Counted from the first letter of the stretch, positions 51,914 through 61,844 are shown. The stretch is DNA of 64,000 bases from Chloroflexota bacterium (GCA_013388755.1 JACAEQ010000078.1:43952-107951), one strand, 5' to 3'. Numbers and translations are program-made. The notes: a model not told the origin generated them from the letters alone.

Positions 51914-52417
51914 ATGTTAAGCGAGAGCATCCAGCAGGCGATAAACAGACAGATCACGTATGAATTCGCCGCATCACACGCCTATATGGCGATGTCGGCA
52001 TACTTCGAAGCCATGGCATTGACCGGTTTCGCTCACTGGTTTCGTGTCCAGAGTGAAGAAGAGCGCGAACACGCGCTGCGTTTCTTCGATTATGTCAACG
52101 ATCGTGGTGGGCGTGTCGCGCTCGGCGCGATTGAGGAACCACAGAACGAGTTCGCCTCACCACTCGATGCAATGGAGCACGCCCTGGCGCATGAGCGGCG
52201 CGTCACCGCCGCCATCCACGCGATCTACGCGCTGGCGACGCAGGAGAACGACTACCCGACCATCAGTATGCTCAAGTGGTTCGTTGATGAGCAGGTCGAG
52301 GAAGAGAAGAACGCCGAGGAGATCATCCAGCACCTGAAGCTGGTCGGTTCCGACGGCGCTGGCCTGCTGATGCTCGACCAGCGGCTGGCGGAACGCGAGG
52401 ACGAGGAGGAAGAGTAG
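51914..52417 (+). CDS. ftnA: ferritin (bacterial non-heme type)
   Basis: 167 residues. A four-helix bundle with the ferroxidase ligands: Glu17 (TYEFAASHAY), Glu50 and His53 (EEREHALRF), Glu in MEHALAHE, and Gln/Glu in VDEQVEEE. The C-terminus is very acidic (REDEEEE). It stores iron as ferrihydrite in a 24-mer. AAAGGAG is placed well before the ATG. Single gene. Confidence 0.9.
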   Translation: MLSESIQQAINRQITYEFAASHAYMAMSAYFEAMALTGFAHWFRVQSEEEREHALRFFDYVNDRGGRVALGAIEEPQNEFASPLDAMEHALAHERRVTAAIHAIYALATQENDYPTISMLKWFVDEQVEEEKNAEEIIQHLKLVGSDGAGLLMLDQRLAEREDEEEE

Positions 52418-52475
52418 GTTTCTCCGAATAACTGCTGGTTCCGATACTATTCAAATAAGGCTTTCCGCACCGCAC

Positions 52476-52627
52476 CGCCCCCCGTCCAGCCTCTCCCGCC
52501 GGGGGGAGAAGTCGGCCTCCCTCCCCCGGCGGGAGAGGGCCGGGTTCGTCGACGTGAACGATGAGACGCGTGTCTGCAGGAGGAGTCGGCCTCCCTCCCC
52601 CCGCGGGGGAGGGCCGGGGTGGGGGTG
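52476..52627. repeat. tandem GC-rich dispersed repeat
   Basis: Two related units (near 52501-52544 and 52579-52627) share AGTCGGCCTCCCTCCCCC and then a GCGGG-GAGGGCCGGG part, each able to fold. The second ends in GGGGTGGGGGT. This is like short dispersed repeats in many GC-rich genomes. It lies in the 516-bp gap between ferritin and the WYL gene. Confidence 0.7.
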
Positions 52628-52662
52628 ACGGGCGTATATGAAAGGCATTGCAGCTCGTTCGA

Positions 52663-52727
52663 TGTCATGGCGAGCGAAGCGAAGCAATCCCCCTGCACAG
52701 GCGGAGATTGCTTCGCTTCGTCGCAAA
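52663..52727. repeat. dispersed repeat core, partial copy
   Basis: TGTCATGGCGAGCGAAGCGA...AGCAATCCCC and the inverted GGAGATTGCTTCGCTTCG lie back to back. It lacks the CCTATCCGAA ends of the full copies. The remainder of the gap to 52933 holds no other feature that I can support. Confidence 0.6.
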
Positions 52728-52933
52728 CGGCACCTCCTCATTGATCTCGGCCAGACTCAGCCGGCACCCGCCCGGGTGCCTCGCGCTGTCGCACCTCCTC
52801 CCTGTGATCCTCTCCCGCCAGGCGCCGTTTCATTGCGGCAGTTGCGTACGACTCACCGCAGTTCTGCAAAAAAACCGCACTCCCTGCGGTGATGCCATGA
52901 TATCCTGGGAAAAACGCCAGAGAGGGTACAAAC

Positions 52934-53917
52934 ATGCACCGAACTGAATCGCGCTACGAACGACTGGACGTGATCGAACGTCTGCTGGCGCGCACCCCCG
53001 ATGGCCTGACCACCGGCGAACTGGCGGCGATGGTCCGGATGGACACCGACACGATCCGCCGCGATCTGGCGATGCTGGAGAGTCGCGGCACGGGGTTGTT
53101 GAAACATGGGCGTCGCTGGCGCCTGGATCACCGGCGTTCCCTGCATGTGGTCAAACTGACGAATGACGAAGTACTGGCGCTCTACCTGGCGGCGCGGCTG
53201 CTCTCGCGGCACAGTGACGAACACAACCCGCACGTCGTCCAGGCGCTGGAAAAGCTGGCGGATGCCGTTGACACGAAGTCGCCGCTGTTTGCGCGCCATA
53301 TCTATCAGGCGGCGATGGCAGTGCGGACGCGCCGAACCCGCCGCGATTACGTCGAAGCGCTGGAAGTGCTGACGCGCGGCTGGGCCGAAGGACGCAAGGT
53401 ACGGCTACACTATCGATCCTATACCCGCGACGAGACGACCGAGCGCCTGTTTGCGCCCTATTTCATCGAGCCATCGAGCATCGGCTATGCCTGTTATGTC
53501 ATCGGCTTCGATGATCTGCGCCAGGAACTGCGCACGTTCAAGGTCGAGCGGGTCAAGGATGCCCGGCTGACCGATGAGCGCTTCACGATCCCGGCGCACT
53601 TCGACCCGCTGGAGCTGCTCGCGTCGGCGTGGGGCGTGGTGTGGCGCGACGCCGCCGATATCGAGGTCGTGCTGCGCTTCGACCCGACAGTGGTGCGGCG
53701 GGTCAAGGAGAGCGTCTGGCACCATAGCCAGCGCATTGACGATCTGCCGGATGGATCATGCCTGTTTACCGTCCAGGTCGGCAGCACGCTCGAAATGAAA
53801 CCATGGATTCGCCAGTGGGGCGCGGCGGTTGAGGTGCTGGCACCGGCGAACCTGCGCGCCGAACTGATCGACGAAGTGCGCGCGATGGTAAGGGTGTATG
53901 GCACGGCGGGGGATTAG
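52934..53917 (+). CDS. WYL-domain transcriptional regulator of the CRISPR-Cas locus
   Basis: 327 residues. An N-terminal winged helix-turn-helix (YERLDVIERLLARTPDGLTT...MDTDTIRRDL) is followed by the WYL domain (about 125-220; VRLHYRSYTRDETTERLFAPYF) and a C-terminal WCX-like domain. WYL domains are thought to sense nucleotides or nucleic acids, and such proteins often control CRISPR or phage defence genes. It lies 133 bp upstream of cas8 on the same strand. The IR at 53971-53986 is a candidate site for it. Confidence 0.85.
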   Translation: MHRTESRYERLDVIERLLARTPDGLTTGELAAMVRMDTDTIRRDLAMLESRGTGLLKHGRRWRLDHRRSLHVVKLTNDEVLALYLAARLLSRHSDEHNPHVVQALEKLADAVDTKSPLFARHIYQAAMAVRTRRTRRDYVEALEVLTRGWAEGRKVRLHYRSYTRDETTERLFAPYFIEPSSIGYACYVIGFDDLRQELRTFKVERVKDARLTDERFTIPAHFDPLELLASAWGVVWRDAADIEVVLRFDPTVVRRVKESVWHHSQRIDDLPDGSCLFTVQVGSTLEMKPWIRQWGAAVEVLAPANLRAELIDEVRAMVRVYGTAGD

Positions 53918-53970
53918 GCGATCGGGGAACTGGAGATCCCGGTGCGCATATCTGCCGGCGCCGACACATC

Positions 53971-53986
53971 CGTCACGTTTGTGACG
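53971..53986 (+). promoter_or_regulatory. inverted repeat before the cas operon, possible operator
   Basis: CGTCAC-GTTT-GTGACG is a perfect 6-4-6 inverted repeat. It overlaps a possible -35 (TTGTGA, 53979-53984) paired with TATGGT (54001-54006) ahead of cas8. Confidence 0.4.
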
Positions 53987-54050
53987 CACTGCTGAGGTAG
54001 TATGGTATGGAAGGAATGCGTATCACCGTGCAACGCACAAGGAGCGGCAT

Positions 54051-55478
54051 ATGCTTACGTATACCCTGAGGTACACGGGCCATCCGCTGGTGGACGCCGG
54101 CGTGGCGACGATCACAGCCTTTGCTGGCAAAACCGATCCTGCCGATGTCACCGCTGACGATCTCTCACAGGTCGCGGAGTACATCACGCGCGAGTATAGC
54201 AAGAACCCGATGAAATCGTTCCTGACCGTGGTATTCCCGAACTCCGGCTTCACACAGCCAGCATTTGATAAACAACCTGAAAAACGAGTGGCATATGCAT
54301 CAAAGGTATTACTCAGCTGGCTTGACAATATTGAGACGACCCAGGAGCGCTGTGTCGTCTTCAACATCCCTGCCACAATGCGCGTACATCGCCAGGCAGT
54401 TCCGCTGATTGGCCCGGAGGACGGCTTCAATTTCTATGCTGAAGGTGACTCAGGATTGCCAATTTCCGGTCTTGCGCTCCTGGCAATTCAGGCATTACCT
54501 CTAGGTAGTCTGAAATGTGCTGGACGATTGCTCGTGATCCATGCCGAGGATCCGGATCTGACCTACAGATTTGCAGCGCAGGCGCTGGAGGCAAATCGTC
54601 GTTATTTAAGTCTCGCGTCCCAGGCAGACAAATACGAAGATGTCAAACATCCACGCACGCAAATCATCGACCGACTGGTTCGTGCGGAAGAAGCGCGCAA
54701 GGATGCCGAAATCTCCTCCGTTACCGCCTATCATCTGACCAATTACGGAACAAACGCAGCGGTAGATATCTATCACCTGCCACTCCAGATTATGCGTTTT
54801 CTTTCGTATGCAACCGATGCCACCTATCGCAACGCCTGGCAACGTATTGTCCAGCGCAGCTGGGAAGGAGGGCGCGCTACGCCGGAGTCCGACACATTCG
54901 GCCTGCCCCGGCAGAGGAACGTCTTGTATGAGGATCTGTTCGCGCTACCGCAGGAGGCACGCCGTTTTCTCCGCACATTCATCCTGCGCATGCCTCGCCT
55001 TGTAAAAGGCCAGGGGAAAGATGATCCACGCGCAACCTACAGTCTGTTGACCGAAACCGATCTTGTTTCGTGGCCGTTGACGGCACTCTTTCTCAAGGAG
55101 GTGATGAACGTGGACGACAGTCGTATCGAGGCTATCAAAGCCATGGCGGATCATCTGGCGGACTACATTGATGAGCACGGCGATCAACGTTTGTTCCGCA
55201 CCTTGCTCTATGGCGGCAATCGAGGTCAGGATTATCAGGAGCTACGTACGCGTTTGATTCGTGCCGATTATGGAGTCGCTGCGCGACAGGGTCCCCTCTT
55301 TACACTGGATGAGTTTGTGGCCGTGTTTGAGAATACCGACAATCAGTACACCTGGATGCTGGCGCGCGATCTGTTGCTCATCCGAATTATTGAGCGCCTC
55401 TACGAACGCGGCAAGATTGCGCAAATCCATGAAGCTGTCGGCAGTCCGGTCGACGCCGTTGACATCGAGCAGGAATAG
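54051..55478 (+). CDS. cas8: Cascade large subunit Cas8, Cst1 type (type I-B)
   Basis: 475 residues. The N-terminus YTLRYTGHPLVDAGVATITAFAGKTDPADVT is characteristic of Cst1/Cas8a1 proteins of the Tneap-type I-B systems. The large subunit recognises the PAM and recruits Cas3 in the Cascade complex. The paired CxxC zinc finger seen in many relatives is not present; I see only two isolated cysteines. AAGGAG lies before the ATG at 54051. It starts the cas operon; the 36-nt gap to cas7 contains the next ribosome site. Confidence 0.85.
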   Translation: MLTYTLRYTGHPLVDAGVATITAFAGKTDPADVTADDLSQVAEYITREYSKNPMKSFLTVVFPNSGFTQPAFDKQPEKRVAYASKVLLSWLDNIETTQERCVVFNIPATMRVHRQAVPLIGPEDGFNFYAEGDSGLPISGLALLAIQALPLGSLKCAGRLLVIHAEDPDLTYRFAAQALEANRRYLSLASQADKYEDVKHPRTQIIDRLVRAEEARKDAEISSVTAYHLTNYGTNAAVDIYHLPLQIMRFLSYATDATYRNAWQRIVQRSWEGGRATPESDTFGLPRQRNVLYEDLFALPQEARRFLRTFILRMPRLVKGQGKDDPRATYSLLTETDLVSWPLTALFLKEVMNVDDSRIEAIKAMADHLADYIDEHGDQRLFRTLLYGGNRGQDYQELRTRLIRADYGVAARQGPLFTLDEFVAVFENTDNQYTWMLARDLLLIRIIERLYERGKIAQIHEAVGSPVDAVDIEQE

Positions 55479-55514
55479 CTACATAGCGAACACGTACACA
55501 GGGAGGAAACCACC

Positions 55515-56585
55515 ATGGCATTCATCACTGGTCTCTTATTGATCGACGCACCCGCTTCGGCATTGAACAATGCAGGGGCCGCACCGGGAGCCCGCACTGA
55601 TAATACTGTCGCGGTGAAAACGATACGCACGCGCACCGGTGAAACGTTCCCCTACGTCTCGGCACAGGCATTCCGCTACTGGGTGCGCACGAGCCTGGAG
55701 GAGATGCCGGAGACCGGCTGGCAGGCATCGCCTATCTTCCGAGAAACCAAGGTGGCGTATACCGATGCGAATCCGATTCGATACTGGGATGATGATCTCT
55801 TCGGCTACATGCGAGCACCGTCGGGCGCGAAGGCAGCACAGGAAGCGCGTGCCGCCGATGCTTCTCGCGTTGTTGAAACACCGCTTGCCGACAAGACAAC
55901 GCTGACACGCGCCGCACCATTTCGGGTTGGTACGCTGGTAAGTATCGCGCCTGTAGCGATTACGGACGATTTCGGCACCATGTCACGACACGACGGCGAC
56001 CCGGTGCCGCATGAGCATCAATTCTATCGCACCACGCTGAAGGGTCTGTTCTCGCTTGACCTGAGTGCGTGCGGCACGTTCGCATACCGGCGCAAGACCG
56101 GGTTTCGCCATCTCGACGATGTTCGCATCGATCTGGCGAAACGAGAAGGGCTGATTCACGACGAACAGAAATACACTTATCGCCTGAAAACAGAGGAGCG
56201 TATCCGGCGCGTGCAGGCCCTTCTGTCCGGCATGGCAAAACTGGAGGGCGGCGCCAAACAGACAATTCATTACACTGCGGTTGCACCCGCGGTTGTCATC
56301 CTTGCGGTGACTCGTGGGGGCAATAACATATTCAACTATGTCATCGGCGAAGGTAAGGGTGAAAAACGCGGCATGCCGGTCATCAATACGGACGCGTTGC
56401 AAGAGGCGATTGACGTGTTCCGCGATGACATTCTCTCTCCAGTCTATGTCGGATGGATGAAAGGTTTCCATGATGACGAACGAGCGAAGCTTGGCGCATT
56501 TGAGCAGGTACGCGTCAGCCATCCCCGCCAGGCGTTCGAGGCGCTGATCGCCGATCTCGAAGCGCATCATGACTGGATGGAGTAA
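55515..56585 (+). CDS. cas7: Cascade backbone subunit Cas7 (Cst2/DevR)
   Basis: 356 residues. The pattern FITGLLLIDAPASALNNAGA, QAFRYWVRTSL and the later FSLDLSACGTFAYR match Cst2/DevR-type Cas7. It coats the crRNA spacer as a helical filament. GGAGGAAAC precedes the ATG at 55515. It ends at 56585, 4 nt before cas5. Confidence 0.88.
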   Translation: MAFITGLLLIDAPASALNNAGAAPGARTDNTVAVKTIRTRTGETFPYVSAQAFRYWVRTSLEEMPETGWQASPIFRETKVAYTDANPIRYWDDDLFGYMRAPSGAKAAQEARAADASRVVETPLADKTTLTRAAPFRVGTLVSIAPVAITDDFGTMSRHDGDPVPHEHQFYRTTLKGLFSLDLSACGTFAYRRKTGFRHLDDVRIDLAKREGLIHDEQKYTYRLKTEERIRRVQALLSGMAKLEGGAKQTIHYTAVAPAVVILAVTRGGNNIFNYVIGEGKGEKRGMPVINTDALQEAIDVFRDDILSPVYVGWMKGFHDDERAKLGAFEQVRVSHPRQAFEALIADLEAHHDWME

Positions 56586-56589
56586 CCCG

Positions 56590-57348
56590 ATGGATACCAT
56601 GCAGGCTTTGCGCATCGAACTGGAAGGCGATGTCACCTCATTTCGCTACCCTCACTTCATGTGGGGAATGCAGCCGACCTTTGAGATGCCGCCGCCAGCT
56701 ACTATTTACGGTCATGTGTGCAGCGCAGTTGGCGAATGGATCATTCCCGATGACCTGTTGTTTGCCTATCGCTTCACGCACGACGGCAAATTCATGGATC
56801 TTGAACATATTCATGCAAGTGGCATGGCCGCGCCGATCTCGCCACAGAAGCGCAAGGAACTGGTGGCACAGGGCCTGTCAGATGTCACTGTCTATGGCGA
56901 AAGCACAGTGACACCGTTTCAGCGCGAGCTCCTGTTTCGACCCCGGCTCACGTTGTATCTCAATCAGGTCGAATTGTTGCCCGCGTTTGAGCGGCCACAC
57001 TATGTTGTCGTGCTTGGCCGCTCGCAGGATCTCTGTACTTATCCACCGGGTGCCGTTCAGGTCGTTACGCTGGAAAAGCGGGCCAACGTCTATTTCGAGC
57101 ATACGTTGCTGCCACTCAGCATGGGCGCACATACCAGACGCGGTGTTGCGGTCATGATGCCTCGCCTGATTGATTTCCAGCAACACCGTCACCCGACGTT
57201 CGCCCAGTATCTGATGCTGACCGAGCGTGTTTTTGCGCACGATATGCAGACGGTGGGTTCGTTCGAACCTGTCTGGTGCGATCCGCTGGCGCCGCAGTAT
57301 CGGGGCTGCTATCGGGCAGTCGTATGGCACCGGTTCATTGAGGGATGA
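56590..57348 (+). CDS. cas5: Cascade subunit Cas5 (Cas5t)
   Basis: 252 residues. ALRIELEGDVTSFRYPHFMWGMQPTFEMPPPATIYGHV is the N-terminal RAMP fold with the family's glycine-less first strand. It binds the crRNA 5' handle and tail of Cas8. Start at ATG 56590 with GGAG inside the cas7 end. The stop is 4 nt before cas3. Confidence 0.88.
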   Translation: MDTMQALRIELEGDVTSFRYPHFMWGMQPTFEMPPPATIYGHVCSAVGEWIIPDDLLFAYRFTHDGKFMDLEHIHASGMAAPISPQKRKELVAQGLSDVTVYGESTVTPFQRELLFRPRLTLYLNQVELLPAFERPHYVVVLGRSQDLCTYPPGAVQVVTLEKRANVYFEHTLLPLSMGAHTRRGVAVMMPRLIDFQQHRHPTFAQYLMLTERVFAHDMQTVGSFEPVWCDPLAPQYRGCYRAVVWHRFIEG

Positions 57349-57352
57349 AGCG

Positions 57353-59710
57353 ATGGAAACGCCCGCCTACCTGCAACAGCTTCTTGCAAAAAGCGATGGT
57401 GAAACCCTTTTCACTCATACCTGGTTTGTGTGTGAGCGTTTCGCCGAGCAAGCGCGGTTGCGCGCCGATATCGCCACCGTCGTTGGTAGTTCGCGCCTCT
57501 GGCATCGCCTCTTCTGGGCATGCTGGCTCCATGATTTTGGCAAGGCGGCTGGCGGTTTTCAGCATATGCTGGTATCGGCGAAGGGCGGGCGCTGGCCATA
57601 TCGCCATGAGGTCGGGTCCCTGGCATTTCTTGGCTGGCTCTTTCCCGATCCGCGCCAGGAGGATTATCGCTGGATCGTCGCAGCGATTGTGTCACACCAT
57701 AAGGATGCCAATGTCATTCGGGAGCAGTACAAAACTGATGGTCCGGCAATCCATGCGGTTGCCGCCGAACTCGCCCAGGCGCCGCTGAGCTCTTTGTGGC
57801 GCTGGATTCACGAGTACGCTTCTCTCTGGCGCGATCGGCTGGACCTCATTGATCTGGGTGTCGAAATACCGCCGCTTCTGCCAGAGGATCGCGCAGTGGC
57901 GCTGGTGCGTGATCACGGGGCGGGTCAGATCGATCAGGCGCTCAGGATCTATCGTAGATTTGTTGACGATCTCGATATGCCGGCATTACGCACGCAGGCT
58001 ACGGCAACGCTGGCGTTGCGTGGCATTATGGTGACCGCCGATCATAGCGCCTCGGCCCATACCGGTGCACCGCCAACACTGCCGAAGATTGATTTCACAG
58101 GAGTCGTCCAACGCCTCGGCTGGTCGCCTGAACATCTCTATGACCACCAGCGCCAGAGTGCATTGTCACGCCAGGATACCTTGCTGGTCGCGCCGACGGG
58201 AAGCGGCAAGACCGAGTCGGCGCTCTTCTGGGCATTCGGTGAGTCGCAAGCGCCGCCGCGCCTGTTCTATGCATTGCCGTTTCAGGCAAGCATGAATGCG
58301 ATGCGCGCAAGGCTCGAAGGGCTGTTTGCGGCACAGGTTGGCTTGCAGCACAGCAGAGCGGTTCAGGCGCTCTATCGGGTGTACACCGAAGATGGTGATG
58401 ATCCGCGCTTCGCCGCCCAGCGCGCCAGAGATCAGAAGAATCGCACCGAGCTCAACTATTACCCGATACGCGTTTTCAGTCCGTACCAGATGCTCAAAGC
58501 ATGCTACCGCCTCAAAGGCTACGAAGCGATCCTCAGTGATTTCTTCGATGCGGCGTTCATTCTTGATGAAATTCATGCGTATGAGCCGAAACGGTTAGCG
58601 TTGATCCTCTCGCTGGTGCAGTATCTCAAGCACCAGTTCCGTGCGCGCTTTTTCGTCATGTCGGCGACGTTTCCGGACCTGGTGAAGCATGTGTTGCTTC
58701 GGGCGCTGGGAGCGTATTCCGAGATTATCGCAGCACCACATCTATTCGAGGCATTTCAACGACATCGTCTGTACCTGTTGCCCGGCGACATGCACGATCC
58801 ACCAAACCTGGACCGTATTCTCCGCGATGCGCTAGATGGGCGTTCGGTGCTTGTCTGCTGTAACACGGTTGCTCGCGCACAGGCTGTGTGGCAGCGCATC
58901 CGTGATGCGTTAGGGCCGTCGGCAGTGGTCATTCTACTCCACAGTCGCCTGAATGGGCGTGATCGTATCGAGCGTGAGACACTCGTGCGACAGGCATGCG
59001 GCGTGGGTAGCGCAGAACGGCGCCCGATCGTACTGGTTGCAACTCAGGTGGTTGAGGTCAGCCTTAACATTGATCTCGACACACTCTATTCGGATCTTGC
59101 GCCACTGGAAGCGCTCGTACAACGCTTCGGGCGCGTCAACCGTACACGGCGCAGAGGCGCCAGCGGGGAACCACTGATTGCTCCGGTGCATGTTTGTCAC
59201 GAGCCGATCCCGGAAAAGAACTTACGGCCATACGATCTCAGACTCCTGCACGGGACCCTGCGGTTACTCAAAGAACACGACGGTCAGGTCATTGATGAGA
59301 GTGCCATCAGCAACTGGCTGAATACGGTCTACGAGAAGTATGCGGAAGGATATGCCGCAGACTGGCGTCGTGTCTATGACCAGCATGCTACCGATTTTGT
59401 CGAAAGTGTCCTGCGTCCATTGGTAGCCTTCAATGCCGACAGTACACTGGAGGATCGCTTCTATGCTGCATTCGAAAGTATTGATGTCCTCCCTGCCCGG
59501 TTTGAGCAAGAATACTTCGCATTGACCACGGAGGGACGGTTCATTGAGGCTGAGTCATTGATGGTCAGCATTGCCTACTGGCAATACGCGATGCTGGCAC
59601 AAAAGGGTAAGGTTCGGCAGGGAAACTCGAAGGCTGATGACCCGCTCGAACGCGTGGCGGTTGCGATGACGACGTATGATGACGACCTTGGCCTGGTATT
59701 GGATATGTAA
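57353..59710 (+). CDS. cas3: CRISPR-associated nuclease-helicase Cas3
   Basis: 785 residues with HD nuclease and helicase fused. HD ligands: His22 (FTHTWF), His60-Asp61 (WLHDFGK), YRHEVGS and VSHHKD. Helicase: Walker A APTGSGKTES (about 279-288), DEIHAYEP (about 404-411), MSATFPD, and motif VI QRFGRVNR. It degrades target DNA 3' to 5' after Cascade recruits it. All catalytic motifs look intact. It starts 4 nt after the cas5 stop. Confidence 0.93.
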   Translation: METPAYLQQLLAKSDGETLFTHTWFVCERFAEQARLRADIATVVGSSRLWHRLFWACWLHDFGKAAGGFQHMLVSAKGGRWPYRHEVGSLAFLGWLFPDPRQEDYRWIVAAIVSHHKDANVIREQYKTDGPAIHAVAAELAQAPLSSLWRWIHEYASLWRDRLDLIDLGVEIPPLLPEDRAVALVRDHGAGQIDQALRIYRRFVDDLDMPALRTQATATLALRGIMVTADHSASAHTGAPPTLPKIDFTGVVQRLGWSPEHLYDHQRQSALSRQDTLLVAPTGSGKTESALFWAFGESQAPPRLFYALPFQASMNAMRARLEGLFAAQVGLQHSRAVQALYRVYTEDGDDPRFAAQRARDQKNRTELNYYPIRVFSPYQMLKACYRLKGYEAILSDFFDAAFILDEIHAYEPKRLALILSLVQYLKHQFRARFFVMSATFPDLVKHVLLRALGAYSEIIAAPHLFEAFQRHRLYLLPGDMHDPPNLDRILRDALDGRSVLVCCNTVARAQAVWQRIRDALGPSAVVILLHSRLNGRDRIERETLVRQACGVGSAERRPIVLVATQVVEVSLNIDLDTLYSDLAPLEALVQRFGRVNRTRRRGASGEPLIAPVHVCHEPIPEKNLRPYDLRLLHGTLRLLKEHDGQVIDESAISNWLNTVYEKYAEGYAADWRRVYDQHATDFVESVLRPLVAFNADSTLEDRFYAAFESIDVLPARFEQEYFALTTEGRFIEAESLMVSIAYWQYAMLAQKGKVRQGNSKADDPLERVAVAMTTYDDDLGLVLDM

Positions 59711-59732
59711 AAATGACCTACCGGAGTGATCG

Positions 59733-60692
59733 ATGACTCTCCTGACCCACCATCTGTTGTTTACCGCCGGTGTCGTCACGCCGCTCGAACTCGACGACAA
59801 TGCCGGCGCTGCCATTCGCGGCGCGATCGTTGGCGCGCTGTGGGATCGCTTCTGTACCAACAAGGCCGCCCCCGCCTGCGCGGCCTGCCCGCTCGTCGCC
59901 GTCTGCCCCGTCGCGGCGCTGATTGCGCCAATGCGTGAGGCAGGTCAGCCCGGCGGCGAGCACCTCCCGCGCCCCTACGTGACCCGCCCGCCGCAGGGCC
60001 GGCGCTATCGCCCGGGTGAAACTCTGACGTTCGGCCTGGGGCTGTTCGGCTATGCCGCCGAACTCTTTCCGTATGTCGTCATGGCGGCACAGGGGATGGA
60101 CCTGACCGTCCTCGGTCGCCGCCTGCCCGAGAACGGCGGGCGACGTGGCCAGGTGCGCCTCCAGGCGATTGATGCGGTCCATTCCCTCACCGGCGAGCGC
60201 CAGTCGTTGTTCCGCGCCGGCGAACGGCTGGTCAACGCCCCGGGCATCCCCGTCGGCCCGGAACAGGTGGCGGCGTTTGCGGCGCGCCTGCCGGACCATC
60301 AACTGACCCTCCGCTTCCATACGCCGTTGCGCCTGGTTGATGATCGACGCCTCGTCAGGCGCCCGGCGTTGCGCCCCTTGCTCCAGCGCCTCGGCATCCG
60401 CCTGACCGATCTGGCTGCCGCTTATAGCGATGCCGTTCCTGCTGTTGCCGATGCGCGCCCGCTGTTGCCGCTGGCCGAACGTGCGACCCTGCTTGCCGAC
60501 CGGACGCGCTGGGTGGACGTGGTGAGTTATTCCAGCCGCACCCGCGAACGTACCCCCATCGGCGGCCTGGTGGGTGAAGCCGTCTTTGCCGGCGAGCTCG
60601 GGCCGCTGCGCGAATTGCTCGTCTGGGGCAGCCTGGTGCATGTCGGTAAGAATGCCGTCAAAGGCGACGGGTGGTATACCATCGCGCCGTGA
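59733..60692 (+). CDS. cas6: CRISPR pre-crRNA endoribonuclease Cas6
   Basis: 319 residues. The C-terminus GGLVGEAVFAGELGPLRELL and WGSLVHVGKNAVKGDGWY holds the glycine-rich loop of Cas6 (RAMP). A four-cysteine cluster (Cys41, 49, 52, 58; CTNKAAPACAACPLVAVC) is of the kind seen in Cas6 relatives with a metal or Fe-S-like site. It cuts the repeat RNA, presumably just before the terminal 8-nt ACTGAAAC handle. It lies 22 nt after cas3. Confidence 0.85.
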   Translation: MTLLTHHLLFTAGVVTPLELDDNAGAAIRGAIVGALWDRFCTNKAAPACAACPLVAVCPVAALIAPMREAGQPGGEHLPRPYVTRPPQGRRYRPGETLTFGLGLFGYAAELFPYVVMAAQGMDLTVLGRRLPENGGRRGQVRLQAIDAVHSLTGERQSLFRAGERLVNAPGIPVGPEQVAAFAARLPDHQLTLRFHTPLRLVDDRRLVRRPALRPLLQRLGIRLTDLAAAYSDAVPAVADARPLLPLAERATLLADRTRWVDVVSYSSRTRERTPIGGLVGEAVFAGELGPLRELLVWGSLVHVGKNAVKGDGWYTIAP

Positions 60693-60695
60693 ATC

Positions 60696-60839
60696 ATGCC
60701 GCGATTGACCCTGACGCGACTGCACCTTAACAACCTGTTCCGTTCCCTCTCGGCTCGCGGAAGAGCGCCGGCGGTGACGGTCCTCGTCGCGCCCAGCATC
60801 TTTGCCATCATGGAGGTCCACCATGAACCTGATCGTTGA
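60696..60839 (+). CDS. possible 47-codon open frame overlapping the cas1 start
   Basis: ATG at 60696, stop at 60837-60839, out of frame with cas1 (start 60823). The peptide begins MPRLTLTRLHLNNLFRSLSA. There is no clear ribosome site and no family likeness. It could be a coupling leader for cas1, a decayed gene end, or chance. Confidence 0.2.
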   Translation: MPRLTLTRLHLNNLFRSLSARGRAPAVTVLVAPSIFAIMEVHHEPDR

Positions 60840-61839
60840 CCAGTACGGCGTCTTCGTCGCCAAGCACCAGGGGCGCATTCGGGTCACAAAGGCGAAGGAA
60901 CGCCTGGCCGAAGTGCCGATTATGCACCTGGAACAATTGATTATTTGTAGTGACGGCGTCGGCCTGAGCAGCGACGTCGTGCGCGCCTGCGCTGAAGATG
61001 GCATTCCCATCCATTTCCTCAACGGCCCCGACGGCGATGATTTCGGGACACTCATGCACAGCGGTATCACCGGCATGGCGCTCACCAGGCGTGCCCAGTT
61101 GCGCGCCTACGATGGCGATCGCGGTCTTGTGCTGGCGAAAGCGTTTGCAGCCGGCAAGATCCAGAGCCAGGCCAATCTGCTGCGGTATATCGCAAAGAAT
61201 CGTAAAGAAAGCACACCCGACCTGCACCGTGAATTGATGCAGGCCGCGACTGACATACTCGATGTGTTGCCCGCACTACGCGCCATCGCCGGCATCCTGA
61301 CGGATGAGGCCCGCGCCGCGCTGATGGGATTCGAAGGCAGCGCCGGCGCGCGATACTGGCAGGCGGTTGCGCAGGTTGTCCCTACCGATCTGGCATGGCC
61401 AGGCCGCCGGACACAGGGCGCGACCGACCGGCTCAATCAGGCGCTGAACTACGGCTATGCCGTCCTGCGCGCTCAAGTGCGCCAGGCGCTCCTGCTTGCC
61501 GGCCTCGACCCGAATGCCGGCTTTCTACACGCCGACCGCCCCGGCAAACCGAGTCTCACCCTTGATTTGATCGAGGAATTCCGCCAGGCGGTCGTTGACC
61601 GCACCCTGATCGGCCTGATCAACCGCCAGTTCGAGATCGTGCAGGATGAAGAAGGCCGGCTGGATCTACCGACGCGCCGGCGGATCGTCGAAAAGCTCCT
61701 GGAACGGATGGAAAGTACCGAGCCGTACGAAGGCAAGCGCCAGCCGATACGCCACATTCTCCAGTGTCAGGCGCGCCATATTGCCACGTTCGCGCGCGGC
61801 GATCGTCCGGTGTATGACCCATTCGTCATGGGATGGTGA
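60823..61839 (+). CDS. cas1: CRISPR adaptation integrase Cas1
   Basis: 338 residues. Metal-binding catalytic residues are visible: Glu171 (GFEGSAGARYW), His236 (FLHADRPGKPSL) and Asp248/Glu251 (LDLIEEFR). It integrates spacers with Cas2. GGAGG is 6 nt before the ATG at 60823. The stop overlaps the region of the cas2 start. It is a standard type I Cas1. Confidence 0.95.
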   Translation: MNLIVDQYGVFVAKHQGRIRVTKAKERLAEVPIMHLEQLIICSDGVGLSSDVVRACAEDGIPIHFLNGPDGDDFGTLMHSGITGMALTRRAQLRAYDGDRGLVLAKAFAAGKIQSQANLLRYIAKNRKESTPDLHRELMQAATDILDVLPALRAIAGILTDEARAALMGFEGSAGARYWQAVAQVVPTDLAWPGRRTQGATDRLNQALNYGYAVLRAQVRQALLLAGLDPNAGFLHADRPGKPSLTLDLIEEFRQAVVDRTLIGLINRQFEIVQDEEGRLDLPTRRRIVEKLLERMESTEPYEGKRQPIRHILQCQARHIATFARGDRPVYDPFVMGW

Positions 61840-61844
61840 TCGCG

